Of a stretch of DNA of 64,000 bases, positions 12,546 through 25,672 are shown in pieces. The DNA comes from Ditylenchus dipsaci (taxonomy: Eukaryota; Nematoda; Chromadorea; Rhabditida; Anguinidae): the NCBI GenBank assembly GCA_004194705.1, contig SADC01000149.1, forward strand, positions 62,001-126,000, in the 5' to 3' direction. Below the pieces are notes generated by a model. It searched no databases. It worked only from the letters and a program-made list of their open reading frames with translations, and had not been told where the DNA came from. Every line of letters begins with the position of its first letter. The first letter of the stretch is position 1. The position numbers and the translations under genes were made by a program.

Positions 12546-12714
12546 CCGACTGGATGTGTACTAACCTATAGGCGCTCCGTGAACTTGAGTAGAAAATCGT
12601 TTCATAAGTGCATTTCTTTCGAGGGACTTTTGAGCGTCTCGAGGATCTTACTATATATATATATATAAAATCTGTATTCACGCTAAAAAATAAGAACTAT
12701 GGGTGAAGAAAGGC

Positions 12715-13913
12715 ATGATAGAAGAAAATCAGGCTCAATACGAATGCGATGCAGAATCAGATCTGAGCAAGAAAATTATATATGATCTGGGATCAGAAGA
12801 AGTAATGCTTGAGCAAGACATAAATTCAGACTTTGTAGGTAAGAACCGGGGGAGGAGGGGGAGTTAGGTATGTTCAAAAGCAATGAGGTGGTCCGGGTAT
12901 TTGGATGGCTATTAGGGTTTTATGTGATTTGAAATAGTTTGAGGCCATTTGGTGTGTTCAGGGTGGTTTAAGTTCTTTGTGGCAGTTTGGACTCATTAAC
13001 AATGGTTTAGGGTTTACAGGGGACTTTGGGTGGTTTAACGCAGAAAATTTCATATCTGATGCAAAAAGAAGTAAATCTGATGCAAAAAGAATTATATCTG
13101 ATGCAAAAAAATTATATCTGATGCAAGAAAAACGATTTGCGAATTCTAAAGGGCGCGGGACACTTTTTTATTTCGAAATTATTTTTTTAATCAATAATTC
13201 TGTATTCACATTAATGATCAAAAATTACAACGCAGACACGGGAATCGAATCTGAGATCAACTACACCACACAGCGCTACTATACCACTTAACTAAGTAGG
13301 TAACTGACTTTCAGTCAAACCTCGGTATAACTAGAACAGGATACAGAAGCTCACACCAAATAAGATACAATTTTTTTGAAAACAATCGATTAGGAAACAA
13401 ATTCATTTGAAAACAAATTGAAACGAGAAAAAATTTGTCATGTCACGGTTTTGAAAAGCGCGAGTAATTTTGAGTGAAATGGAGAGAAAAATAATTGAAA
13501 AACCTTGGGTCATTAGAAAGTTAGTTAATAATTGACAAAAAAATATACACACATAAATTTCAATAATTTTTGAAACATTTATTCTTTTAGGACATTTTTT
13601 AACGCAAATTATTTATTATTATAATAAATTCATTTATACTCTTTGACGCAGAATTGAACAGTTTTTCCTATGGTAGTAGTGGTTTTTCGTGGTTTCGTGG
13701 AAAATCGCTGTCAACACGAAAGTCGAGCTTTTAAAAACAGTGATTTTAAGAATAAATTCTATCTTTTTATAGGTTAAAGTAGCCCACTATACTTTTATTC
13801 CAGATATTGACAGAGCAGAGAATTCTGAACGAGAAATAGAGCAACAGGTTGAAAAACTACGGTCATCAAAATTTTCCGTTCAAGACAAAAAAGCATGTGC
13901 ACTAAGTTGTTAA
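12715..13913 (+). other. Two possible linked exons of unknown acidic protein
   Basis: A frame from ATG 12715 ends at a good donor (12838, GTAG|GTAAG) in phase 1. An acceptor at 13801-13803 resumes in phase 1 and continues to TAA at 13911-13913. The product is acidic (AESDLSKKIIYDLGSEEV; SEREIEQQVEKLRSSKF). The first exon lies inside the MULE and the second inside the inverted-repeat element at 13577-14272, so this may be a transposon accessory frame or captured host exons. A further possible exon is 14320-14442. No domain recognised. Confidence 0.3.
13229..13308 (-). other. tRNA-like sequence (SINE head or tRNA pseudogene)
   Basis: Read on the minus strand, TTAGTTAAGTGG matches an A box and ATTCGATTCCC matches a B box at the usual distance, giving a tRNA-sized segment just outside the right end of the MULE. 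Stem pairing is incomplete. Confidence 0.5.
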
Positions 13914-14272
13914 GGACTTTTTAGTATTATTTTTCTTTCGGGAATTTCTGACGAAGAATTTGTTTGAAACTCATACTTCAAGATTTTTATTCTTTGACGC
14001 AAAAACAAAGAATGCTTTCTTTTAGGGCTCCCGGTTTTAGCATGTAGCATGCAAAAATTAGCAATTAACAGATAAAAATCTAGTTTTTTAAAACAGAATT
14101 TTTTGATGAAAAAAGCTATTTTTGTCTTAATTTTTCCACGAAAATACACAAACAAGTAAAAACCGCTACTACGACTATAAGAAAGCCGGTTCAATTCTGC
14201 GTCAAAGGGTATAAATAGATTTATTATAATAGCAAAAAATTTGCGTTAAAAATGTCCTAAAAGAATAAATAA
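13577..14272. mobile_element. Inverted-repeat element, ~170-bp arms
   Basis: TTCTTTTAGGACATTTTTTA...TTTGACGCAGAATTGAAC at the left is mirrored by GTTCAATTCTGCGTCAAAG...GTCCTAAAAGAATAAA at the right. The arms extend about 170 bp inward with mismatches. The interior includes an exon-like frame (13804-13913). Confidence 0.75.
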
Positions 14273-14827
14273 ACTTTTGCAACGACAAAAACTACAATAA
14301 CAATATTTTTCAATTTCAGTTCTGCATGGACAACGATGAAACTGGTTCAGAAAATGCTCCAATGACACTCTTCCATCAACCCAATTATACATCAATATTC
14401 TTGACCAGTACCAGAGCAAACTTTATTGTGAAATCGTGTTAAAATATTTTTTTCTTAAATTTATCAAATGTATATTTTGTTGTTGTTGCCAGTAACTAGT
14501 GTTCTTTTCAGAAAATTGTTATTTCTCAAGTAGTAAGCATTTGTTTAGGGTAGAATGCGCACACACACACATCGTCCAATAAATCAGTTTTAGTAATATT
14601 GTTTTTTAAATATTCCTCCCGCTTTTTTTGTGTTTTCGCCAATCTCCTTCTTGTCAGAATTTGTTTATTGCCTCTGTACTTTTTTTATTTCAGTAATCCA
14701 GATAGTTAAGCAAGGAAACACGTGTAAAATGTTTTTATGTGATTTTTTCATCAAATTTATTCAGATTTAATTCATTCATTGTTCAATATAAGACATAAAA
14801 CAATAAACATTTCAATACTCTTGAATA

Positions 14828-14958
14828 CAGTCGACTCCCTCTATAATTTTTGTTGGTTTCATTGGATTTGCCCTAAATAAGGCCTCTACAACGAACTCCC
14901 TCCATAACGAACACCTAAGATCGTTCCCCAGGGTGTTCGTTATAGAGGGAGTCGACTG
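14828..14958. mobile_element. TA-flanked MITE, CAGTCGACTCCCTC family
   Basis: Flanked by TA. The ends CAGTCGACTCCCTCTATAA and TTATAGAGGGAGTCGACTG form the inverted repeat. A shorter copy is at 47569-47654 with the same internal words (ACGAACACCTAAGA, CCCAGGGTGTTCGTTA). Confidence 0.8.
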
Positions 14959-15832
14959 TAATGAAAAACCCTTTAAAATTGCAAACCTCTTTCTAGTATT
15001 TTGCCTTCTGAATTAATTTTTTTTTCAAATACCCCTAAGACACAAACATTCAAATACAAAATATGAAATTCTTAAAAAACTTTATTTTCTAGGTATGTCT
15101 AATATTTGAATCTTTCTTTTTTCGTATTTTTTACCCAAAAAGGTTTAAAATGACTTTATTTAGATGAAAAGTCTTATCAAAGAATTCTTTTGCAATTTCC
15201 GGATAATCCTATCAAAAAGTTGCCCTCTTTGTGGCCCTTACTGACTAATTATTTTTTTAATAAACAAAACCAAAAAGACATAACTTCGCTACAAAACATG
15301 TGTTGATGGCTAATTCTCCGATTGTTCATCATATTTGTCCAGACTAGTGCCAAATTGCTACAATAATAGCGTGGTTTGTTTACCATCTGGAACATTTTTC
15401 CCAGAACTGATCGCTTTATTGCTACACAAAGAAATATGTGCAAAAAAGAATGCCCAACCCAATTGCTAGATTTTAACCTATTTTTAGTGCTGATTCATTC
15501 TTTTGTGTCCAAATATCCGTTACAGTTTACCCACACCCCTTTTTGATCAAGATGTAGCTGTAGATCATTTAAGCATTAGCTTTTTTGCCCACGGAGTAAG
15601 TATTGCTTGTTCGTAGTTGAAAAACCAGCTCATTGTCCAAATTTTAATAAAATAGTTTTGTGTTCTGAAAATTCTAAGTTCTATTGTTTCGTTTATCTCC
15701 TAAATTTCTATTTTGTTGACAATTATGGATTTTATGGATGCTGTTTATCTATTTGTGCAGGTTCTGTTTATTATAGTTTTTTCCTGTTTAAATTTTTTTG
15801 CTAATGGTAAACTATTAATCAGGCTTTTTTAG

Positions 15833-18800
15833 TTGAGAATCCTCAAAGAATTAGGCCCGATGCAGAAAATCAAGATAGAATTGGTTTGTAGACTTTGGAG
15901 ACAGCTTGCTCTTGGAAATGATTTGTGGAGAGAGACCGAGTCCACGGAGTTGAAAGAGATTTTAGAAGACATTGACAACACTACTGAAACATCCCCAGAT
16001 TAGAGATCAATGACAATGTGGCAGATACTGGCGAATTCGACAATTTATGCAAAATCGTAAGTTTTTAAATATAACTTTCACGAAAAGATAGCTTTATATG
16101 GAGAAGGGGGAAATTAGAGGGACTCGTTGAACAGTGGAAAATATTAGAGGAAATACGGTATTTTTAAAAATTAAAAGCACTTTAACTGTAGATATAGGGA
16201 TAGACGATTGAAAATTTAAAGAAATCCTATTTTCTCAAAAATCACCTTGAAGGAGCATGCCCGTGCGTTTCAAAAAGTTAAGGCGAGGGGACCAGCAAAA
16301 TTGTTCGAATCGTCTCATTTTTCATTGGTTTCGCGTTCAATCTGATATTTATGACCTAATACTACTTTTAAAACTTAGGCAGGAAACTTAAAAATTTTAG
16401 AAGATAGCGCGTGAAAACATTGAGCGAGAAAGAAAACAATTAATGGTCCTGCTTTTTCTCCGTGTAATGCACGGGCATTCTCCTTTGTATAGAGAATTTT
16501 GAAACCGCAAGAAGTTACGGGTGGAACACAAGTTTTTTCGAAGCTTCATTTTTATCGATTCTGTGATCATATTTTTTTTTCTTCTTGTACCATTTTTAAC
16601 GCCGCATCTCCTCTTTTAATGGCATATCAGAATTAGCTTAGTTATTTGGGATATTTCACCATTTGGCTTCAAACACTTGTAAAGTCATTTTGAGAAATTG
16701 ACCAAATATTTTATTCACCTTAAACATTTTTATAAAAAGATCCTTTCGCCATGTTGCAGCGCATTTTAACAGCTGTAAAACCCATGTTACAGAATTTCTT
16801 GGTAATCCAAGTGTTGAGATTTTTAACTTGAGAAATGGATTTATGTAAAAAATTAATTTTAAAAAATGACTAAACCCATGTTTTTCCAATTTTTTCCGAT
16901 TTTGGTAAATTAAAGGACCATGCTCGTGCAAGGCCTAGCAATTGTTGAAATTTGAATTGGCGGGGACCCAAAAACATTTTTCGCTGCGCGACATTTTATT
17001 TAAAACATTTTTGTCGCTTCAATTTTTAATTCCGTCAAACCCAGCAATTGTGGGTGCAGCGTAAAGCATGAGTACTCAACTGAACCCATATCATTCAGCC
17101 GCGTTGGATCGCGAGGTTGAAAATGAGCTAGACCTTTTCGGAGTGTCGTGTGTTCTGAGTTTTAGATTTGCCGGGCCTCAGGTTCGGTTCAAACCTGACT
17201 GTTCATACCGACTCTTCTCAAATTTTCTTGCTCTTTTGTAAGGTTGTCAGAAAAACGAAATTTTCGGTTACCCGAACCGAAATTTTCGGGTACCGACCCG
17301 AACCAGTTACCCGAAGCGACATCCAAACCTGAGGTTTGGCAAATCCAAAAGTCAGAACACACGACACTCCGAAAAGATCTAGCTCATTTTCAACCTCGGG
17401 ATCCAACCCGGCTGAGTGTCATGGGTTCAATAGAGTAGTCATGCTTTACGCTGCACCCACAATTGCTGGTTTGACGGAATTAAAACTTGTAGCGAAAAAA
17501 ATGTTTTTAAATAAAATGTCCTGCAGCGAAAAATGTTTTCGGGTCCCCGCCAATTCAAATTTCAACAATTGCTGGGCCTTGCACGAGCATGGTCCTTTAA
17601 AGGGATTTTCCCAGGTTATATTTCAAGAATCAGATTTTCAAAAATCGTTCTGTAAAGCGAGTTTTTTAACTATTGATGTCATGATGCTTGAAATTGAATA
17701 AAGCATTTGATCACTTAAATTAATGAAAACGCTTGTCCTTTTCTCAAAATTACCTCACAAGTGTTTGACCTTTTTTATGTTTGATTTATCCACAATAATC
17801 AAGAGAATTTGAATATGCTGTTGGGAGAGAATAACGCTATCAGAAGAAAAAAGATATGGTCACAAAATTGGTAAACGATAAGGCTTTGAAAATCAGCATT
17901 TTGGAAGAAAAATGTAAAGGTCAGCAGTGAAAGACAAAAGCGCAACTTAAGAGTGCGAATTAAGCAGTGGAAGTTAATTGTTTCATTGATGAAAGTGGAA
18001 GTTCACTGCCTTGTAGCAAACAGTTATAATAGTTGTAAGATTGTTTTATTTCGAAGTTAACTGCTAGATGGTTAATACGGGAAAATAACGGTCTCGGTGG
18101 GTATGCTATATAGAGTCAGCTGTACATACCATTATCTCATCCATAACGTTTCCTGAACCACCTAATTTATAGAGAGAGATTTAAGCAGACTAGTAGTCAG
18201 AAAATGCCTTTTCGAACTTTTTTTGCCATATTCCGTACTTAAAAGGTAGTGAAACCACCAAAAAAAGTACAGAGTGCCGTTCAGAACTGTGAAAAGTGGA
18301 ATTTTTGGGAAATAAGTTTTTATGGAAAGTGCTTTATTAATCATTTTTAATTTTATTTACATAAAAGAGATCAAAATGCATATAAATGTTTGCATATAAT
18401 TTTTCTTCTTCAAAATATTAACATTTATTTTCTGCTTGACATTTCCAATTCGTACGAGTTACTACCATAGTTCTACAACTTTTCTATAACTGAAATTTCT
18501 AATTCAAACTTTGCGAATCGCTATGCGTATTAAGTTTTATAGTCCTTTAAGTAGAATTCTATTAAAAACGTATTTTCGCAGCTTTACATGGTCTTGGGTC
18601 GAAGCGCTCCTTTCTTGCTAGAGCTCGACCTATCAGCTCCTATGCAGTCCACCCCAGGTATGCTTCCTGTTTCTTGCTTACGACTAAATAACTCTTCCAT
18701 TTTAGACAGACCAGCCGCATTCTGGGTGTCCTACAACGATGGTGTACTCATCAAACTGAGCCAAGTTTTCGCCCGACATGCCAATAACGAGTTGCCTCTA

Positions 18801-21800
18801 CTAGCTAGATTTCCCAAGTTGCAGCACTTGAACCTGTACGCGGTGACTGTGCCCTATGAGTTTGTAAGAGACAACCAAGAATGCATTGCCAAACTTAAAT
18901 CCATCACTTTGAAGAATTGCAAAATTGTAGGTTCAATGCTATTACGAAATACTTTTATGATCTTTGATCACAAAATTTCATGAATTTTTGTGATTTTTGA
19001 CATATACCAGTTATTTAAACAACAATATGTGTCTAAAAAATATAGATTAAGCAAAATTTAATGTGTATGGAAAAGTAATATCAAGTAATACTAGTAATAC
19101 TTTGTATGTCTGGTCTTATAAATCGAATCGAAATCCGGGTTTTTCTTGCAAGTTGTTACTTGTTATCTGCAAACGCTAAACATCCGAGACTAATTATTTA
19201 ATAAATAATAAAAAAACTGATTCGAACAAGTTCGGTATGAAAACATTTCCGAAAGAAGAAAATTTTCAAAAAAAAAAGTGCTTGTCTCTGATCTATCCAA
19301 TGCTAAATTTTTTAATTTTTTTGCTGTGATATGATTTAACCAGGCAGAATTTAAAAAATTTGCTAGATATGATCTAAAATTTGTCGGCAATTTTTTTGTT
19401 TGGTTTAAATAATATATTTAAAGGGTTTTAAAATTAATTTAGGTTTAAAAATTCCATTTACAATAAAATTCTACCCCTTATGTTATCTATACTCCCTTAA
19501 AAATTGTTGGTTACCGTATTCACTCTATTAACTCCCCATGGGGAGTTATTTTTCACCCTTGAAAAAATCGGAAAATTTTCAGGTCGATTTTGCTGTGCTC
19601 AACCGCAGTTTGAAAACTGAAATTAGGTAATCTCGTAGTAACTAAGAAAACGCAAAAACAGATTTGCAAATGTTTGCTTTAGGCTGAGATATGGGGTTCG
19701 TAGGGTGGGACTTATTAGAGGGTGGGGAGTCATTAGAGGGTGGCGAGTTAATAGAGTGAATACGGTAATCATTTTTTTGTAGCAGAAATACTTTTTTTGT
19801 GACTAATTTACTCATTTTTGTGGCTGATTTTCATTTTGCCTGGTTTTATTAAATTTTCTTACCTTTTTTTTAAAGTGAGAACACCATCATGTAGCCCTAC
19901 GACTCTAGTTTCTAATGAGGTATTGTTTATCACAACGTCTATGCAAAACTTAGTACAAATAATTAAAAGTATGAAGCAAATAAAGAAATAATTTGCTTAG
20001 TACTTTTAATTTTTTTTCTGCTACATTTTGCAAAGATGCCGAAATAAATAATATCTCACAAGAAATTAGAGTCTTAAGGCTACCTAATGGTGTTATAACT
20101 TCTAAAAAAGGATGATAAAATTTAATAAACCCAGGAAAATTGAAAATTAGCCACAAAAAGAGTAAATTAGCCACAAAAAAGTATTTTTGCTACAAAAAAT
20201 GATTAACCTTCATTGTTTTGACGCTTTGCAGCCTGGCCCTGCACTCATTTTGTTATCAAATGTGCTTAAGTCTTCTACCAGTTTGAACTACCTTGATATG
20301 TGTAATTGTGGAGACAAGGACAATTTTTTCAACAAGGGCGCCTTTCAAAACAATAGAAACAGTAAGTTTATCAGATTTTATCATAAATTTTTTATCACAA
20401 GCATTAACACAAATTTGTCAGAATAAGAGTGTACCAAACTAAAATTGTATTAGTAACATCGACATTAGAATAGCATATTTTTAATGTTATTTTTCAGTGG
20501 GTGGAGTGATTTATGCCCCGCAGTCGAATAAACACAGTAAATGTACATTAGTTAGCTGTAAAATAGTTTGCAGTATGAGTTGACTGTAAAAAAGTTGACT
20601 GTAGAAGTCAACCTAGTCGCAAAAATTGACAGTATGTCGGGTAAAGCGAATTTCTGGTCAATATTTACTGTATAAAATGAAATACAGATACTTAAAGTTT
20701 AATTATTTCATTTTAATGAATTTAAAAATTGTCAGGCAATTTGATGAAATTTAATGAAAAAATAAATTTTTGATAATTTGTCAATCAAATTATGTTTGCT
20801 GTATTTTGGCTAATAGATTCCCAAGCCGTTCATTTTTCAAAGTTAATCTAAGGTGGCATTATTAGAGGGTTCACAATATGTTGAAAAACTATTACAACTC
20901 AATTAGGGTAGGACTATGGTAGGTCTGCTCGAAATCGGGCTTTAAGTGTGCCAAATACATTTTTAGACCATGAACCGATTATAAACTCCTTCAATAAAAA
21001 ACCCCAATTTTCGGTTAAACAATTCTAAAATCGCTTTTCGACAAAAAAGAGCACGTTTATATCATTTCTGGGTTTAAAAATGTATTTGGCACATTAAAAA
21101 AAGCACACTTGAAAAATTATACGCCATTTTTATATTTTTGATGTTTGAAACTGAAAACTGCAAAAGTAATGCTTATTCTTTTGTAGCTTACACTTGATTA
21201 TTTTAGGTATGAATGTTGCCTGCGCGCCTAAATCAACCACCTTTTTGGGCATCAACATGAACAATTTAGCAGCCAAAATAACAGAAAACCAGCAAGCAGG
21301 TGCCCAAAACTTGGACGAAACTCTAAACAGTTGTCTAATCAGTTGCCAAACTCAAAGCTGTCACCACCTACTACTACAACAACAATGAATTGAAAAGAAT
21401 GCAAATAGAGCTGAGGGAGGCATATTCGCAATTCATGAAGCCATTTGCCAAGTTTGTCAAAAAAAAATTTTTTTTTCAAAACTAAGTTATTTTTAGCCTA
21501 AAAGTACATTTGGACGCTTTTAATGTTGCAGACTCTGCTGATTTCTGCAGTGTAGTTGAGGTCATCGGGAAAAGATTATATTTCCTAAGAGTGACAGGAA
21601 ATGGCACAGAAGGCACAATAAATGTGGATGATGAGGTAGAAAACACCATAAAAAATTGTGTAAAAATATCTAAGTAGAGACTCATTTTAACCTAAAACTG
21701 CCCCGGTCTGTTGGAAAGCTTTGAGCTCACTAAATTTAAAATTTCAGAAGGGATTCTGAAGGTAACGGAAGACCCGTAAATTTTTCCCGTAAATCAAGAC

Positions 21801-24446
21801 CCCAAATCAAGCACCTTGACAGGGCTATTATTTTATTTAAAGAAAGCCGGACTTGGCTCGCCTCAAAATCACCTCAAGAGTACGAGTAGCATTCAATTCA
21901 TTCAATGCAAGTAGCATTTAATTTTTTCTAAAGCTTTTTTGCAGCTTTTGCGCACAATCACCAAATATTGCATCAATCTTGAGTATTTTGGCGTGTTGGT
22001 GCCTAACAATTTTTCCAAGGCGGCTCTTCTCTTGCTGAGTGGACTTGAGAAACTGAATGTCGTCGACATTCTCAATAATACTGCAGTCGATGGGGAACTT
22101 ATTGAAAAAATTGCTGCACATGGCAATTTGAAGGTAGAAATTTATTAATTCGCTTAGAATGAAATGTTAGAATGATTGAAGTTGATTTAATTCAGAGATT
22201 TTCTGTAACATTCAATGCCAACCTTCAGCTGAACTGTGTCTTTCCGTTACTGCGACAGTGCAAGGTCGGTAATCTGTTGCCAATATTAAAAGCCAATATT
22301 ACTTCTAAACCTATTGGAGATTCTACTGCACTTTTAAGTTTCTGTAATGTATCATAAATGTTTGGAATTTCGATAAAAATCATGTTTTTATCTAAAAGGT
22401 TTCTTTAGACAACCAAAGTACAAGGGAAAATGATCATAGCAGAAAAAGTGAAAATAGAAAACGAAAAAAATATTTTAAAAGAATAAAGAGAGAAAATATC
22501 AACTGGCAACCATTCTTTAACATACTTTTTATTAAAAATTGACAATTAAGAAAGCAAAATGTTTTGAAAAAAAACTCCTAGTGCCAAAATTTCTCCTTAA
22601 TCTGAATCCATTAAGATCATTTTCAAAAAAAATTTAGAGAGCTGATATATCTTCTATAGTGAAAAGGTGTTCCGAATTTTCATTTCGTCTGCTCGAAAAC
22701 ACCAATATCTCAGTTCTCTGATATTTTTGAGAGCTGATCTTCGTGGATTCGGATTCAAGACGAGATTTTGGCATTAAAGGTAACTTTAGGGTGATTGTAA
22801 AATTGTCAATTTTTAGTCGAAAATTTGAAAACTTCAGTCAAAAATTGTTGTCAGTTGATAACCGTCCCTGAAAATGTAATTTAAGTATTGAAAATCATTG
22901 GCTGCTTAAAAATCAAAGTGATTTTCCTTTTCAGAGCCTTGCCACTATAAATCTATACAGATTTAACGTGGACGATATTGAGCTGGAAGAGATGATTCAA
23001 GAAGCCAATACATTGCAGACTGAGAATTTGAACGAGACTGGCAAGAAAAGACGCCCCCTGCAGATCAATGTGCAAAGTTTACCAGCAAATTTCGTCAACA
23101 ACCATGATTGGATTGATTTACAAACTTTTTCTAGTGTTCGATACCCTGATTTCTACGTCAAAAAGGTTAATTTTTTTTGCAAAATATGGCATCAAGAAAA
23201 AGATAAATTTAAAAATTGCAAAAATCGACCCTACTTGGATATAACCCCCCCCCCAAATCAACTTTTTTTAAAAGTGTTTCCAAACACCTTATATCGACCT
23301 AAAATGGCCTCAGAAGTTCAAAAAAGACATTATTTTTAACTTCTGGTCAATAAAAAATCGAGTTTCGGACACTTTTAAATTTTGACTTTTTACCTGTTTT
23401 ATCATGTTTTGGTCACTGGAGCTGGGCAAAAATAGTCTCTAAATGCATTTTTGTTCAAGAGTCTTGCTCGGAATTATGTCTAAGGTAAGTGAGTGCGCGC
23501 ATCTCTAACCAACCAAGCCCCCTGCGCCCCTTCGCGGCGCAGGGGCTTGGTTGCTTGGGGTTGAGATGCGCACACCCACATACCTTAGACGCAAATCACT
23601 CGAAAGTGACTCTGGATGCATGAAAATGTATGCATACCAGAGTTTATTTATGCGGTAGGCCCCAGTCAACAAAACTATGTTCAACATCTTCCTTTTTGTT
23701 AGAAATTGGCACCTTTTTGGTCCATTTCCACCCAAATACAGACCTAAATCCCTTTAAAAATGGTCAAAATGAGTGATTTTGGGTGGTCCCAAAACTCAGT
23801 TTTTTATTGACCAGAACTCAAAAATAATGCCTTTTTGAACTCCTGAGGCCATTTTAGGTCGATATAGGGTGTTTGGAAACACTTTGAAAAAAGTTGATTT
23901 GGGGGGGGGTATATCCAAGTAGCGCCCAAAAATCTATATCTTCGGTTAAATCTCATTCGTGCTCGTACGACCACCTGCTCGGAAAATTTGCATTTGAAAA
24001 TGTGCGACTTTTTAAGCCAGGTATCCGTTCTCCTCATACTAGAGATTTAGGTAGATTCGTGATAAGTCTGAATAAAGCGTCTAAATGAATTCTTAAAGCT
24101 TTTGCAATCATAAAAAAGTTGGCGAAATTTATGACGATTTGTAAATCACTCTGATTGATTCTCGGAATTAAGAAATTTTTACAAAATTATGTATTTTGAA
24201 TTTTTTACAGTCGGGTTTTAACCAAATACCTTTCAGTTTGAAACAAGTGACCATGGTCCTTTAAGTAATAAATGTTTCTGCGGAAAACGTTTTCAAACCT
24301 TTTAATTCTATTAGATTAGAAATAATATTTTTTTAATATTTTAGATTATGGACCACTACCAGTACAACAAGTCTGGACCTATTTTCTATCATTTACATGT
24401 ACATCATTATTTTGACTTAATATTAATGGCTATGTTACAAGTGTAA
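15833..24446 (+). CDS. F-box/leucine-rich-repeat protein (5' end not found)
   Basis: Probable substrate-recognition subunit of an SCF-type ubiquitin ligase, inferred from domain layout. Exons: 15833-16056, 18582-18657, 18706-18926, 20232-20361, 21207-21451, 21497-21635, 21945-22133, 22196-22264, 22935-23165 and 24345-24446 (TAA). Junction phases agree when the slips below are allowed for. The first exon reads as the second half of an F-box (LRILKELG..., VCRLWRQLALGNDLW). Later exons contain LRR-like strands (LLELDLS, LQHLNLYAV, LNYLDMCNC, LEYFGVL, LEKLNVVDI). Introns are as short as 45 and 48 bp; longer ones carry MITEs. The frame breaks at CCCC (16003-16006) and at AAA (21325-21327 and 21348-21350). 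One added base at each restores a continuous protein, including a leucine-heptad stretch, so these look like consensus errors. The N-terminal half of the F-box and the start codon were not located upstream. Confidence 0.75.
16246..16490. mobile_element. MITE in F-box gene intron
   Basis: The left AAGGAGCATGCCCGTGC is mirrored by GCACGGGCATTCTCCTT. The interior TCGTCTCATTTTT... resembles 1746-1951 in reverse. Confidence 0.6.
16914..17596. mobile_element. TTAA-flanked MITE with very long inverted arms
   Basis: TTAA at 16910-16913 and 17597-17600 borders ends AGGACCATGCTCGTGCAAGG / CCTTGCACGAGCATGGTCCT. Nearly the whole 683 bp is an imperfect hairpin (arms about 330 bp). It sits in the first large intron of the F-box gene. 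The ORFs at 17218-17701 are translations of the arms. Confidence 0.85.
17700..18580. other. Intron sequence without recognised features
   Basis: AT-rich DNA between the TTAA MITE and the acceptor at 18580-18581. No repeat or exon recognised. Confidence 0.6.
19512..19767. mobile_element. TACCGTAT-type MITE
   Basis: The ends TACCGTATTCACTCTATTAA and TTAATAGAGTGAATACGGTA are a perfect 20-bp inverted repeat. Interior CTCCCCATGGGGAGTTATTT. Lies in an F-box gene intron. Confidence 0.8.
19766..20203. mobile_element. Inverted-repeat MITE abutting the previous one
   Basis: AATCATTTTTTTGTAGCAG...TTTTTGTGGCTGATTTTC at the left is mirrored by GAAAATTAGCCACAAAAAG...GCTACAAAAAATGATTA at the right, with arms of at least 90 bp. 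It begins where the preceding MITE ends. Confidence 0.75.
20941..21097. mobile_element. Small MITE
   Basis: The inverted repeat TTTAAGTGTGCCAAATACAT / ATGTATTTGGCACATTAAA bounds about 157 bp of non-coding intron sequence. Confidence 0.65.
23229..23927. mobile_element. Large hairpin repeat, family A, copy 2
   Basis: CTACTTGGATATAACCCCCC at the left and GGGGTATATCCAAGTAG at the right, with the same GC-rich central palindrome as 4590-5286. Lies in the last intron of the F-box gene. Confidence 0.8.
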
Positions 24447-24645
24447 TGAATGTGTCACAAATTACACTATAATATAAATTAGGTTTTTATATATTCCATA
24501 TTTAATATGATAATGAAATTATTAAGCTGAGTAGTTATGTGAAGGATGGTTCTGTATTAGGAACAATGTTTGGTAAACTAACTAACTTGACTAAAAATTC
24601 AATTTTCGCTTTGGATGACTAGGGCAAATAACAACCACATAATAA

Positions 24646-24853
24646 CAGGGCTTCGAATCGTCCTTTTTAAAAAGATTTAGCCTTTTTTCGGGACCCAAAA
24701 TCTTTTTTATTTTTGAAAATTTAGTCAAATCTTTTTTTTTCGCTTCAAAATGGCAACAAGCACTGGACAAAATGACCCTTTAACTTCAAAATCAGTAAAA
24801 ATGTCCTTTTTTACCCAAATGTCCTTTTTTTAAATTTTTAATTCGAAGCCCTG
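24646..24853. mobile_element. hAT-type MITE with perfect 8-bp target duplication
   Basis: CAGGGCTTCGAAT / ATTCGAAGCCCTG ends, flanked by CATAATAA at 24638-24645 and 24854-24861. An 8-bp duplication and CAGGG terminus are hAT hallmarks. Lies just downstream of the F-box stop codon. Confidence 0.9.
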
Positions 24854-25672
24854 CATAATAACCATTAACCATGGCTGGGAGCTCATAGGTTTGAAATGAA
24901 AGACATTTGATCAAAAAGAAACATTTTATCCAGTGCTTATTGGGTTTTGAGATGTGGATCGTTCTGGAGCACACAGCTTTTTACTTTTATGACAACACCC
25001 CACACAATATATACCGTTCGACGCAAATTTGAGCGAGCTTTTTAATGATAATAATGATATCGTTATATGTCGTTATATGGAGGTTTGACTGTACGACATA
25101 AGGGGGGCAAGGCAAACTTTTTTTCCGATTTTTTTAAACCAAGAGTACTTTCTACAGAAAATTGACCCTGAAAACACAAATTTGAGCTCAGAATTACAAA
25201 AAAATTCGTCTCTGAGTTGCGGGCATAAATGGTTTTTGTGCTTTACTGTGACTGTAAAATTTGCCAGATAAAATAATATTAATTTTGAAAATGTGCACCC
25301 TGTATTATTTATTTAGTGCCACCACTGTTCTTCTGTTTTCAGTATGTGTTTTAGGCCTTGCGAATGCGTAAGAAGTAACAAATGTTTATTTGATATTTGT
25401 CATCATAGTCTAGAGTTAGAGAAATACTTTTTATTTTTGTGGAGAGTACAACAAAGAATACAACAGAAAAATATTTATAAAAATTTAAAGCATATAATAT
25501 CACACAATCAAGGTGAGGTTTAGGCAATTAGCAAATAGATAAGCCAAATATTAAATAGAATGTCTCTTATAACTTTGGAATATATTTCGTAAATTAGAAA
25601 TTTAAAAACTGTTAGGAAAATTTAGTTTACGCTTAATTCAGTGTGTTCTAAAGTGCCTATCTTGGGCTAACC

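Larger units (their letters stand above)
10856..13141 (+). mobile_element. Mutator-like element (MULE) with 10-bp target duplication
   Basis: The element is bordered by AATTCTAAAG at 10846-10855 and again at 13142-13151, a 10-bp duplication in the Mutator range of 9-11 bp. Both ends carry subterminal arrays of a short motif: TTTTGCATCAGAT four to five times at the left, and ATCTGATGCAAAA four times in inverted orientation at the right. The outer ends share GTTTTTCTTGCATCAGAT. Inside lies a bro transposase gene (11059-12231), broken by a nonsense codon and truncated, plus a nested 149-bp palindromic MITE at 12397-12545. Confidence 0.9.

Noticed and set aside
861..13308. Functional tRNA genes
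   Set aside because: Both tRNA-like segments have A- and B-box-like words but poor cloverleaf pairing and lie in or beside transposons.
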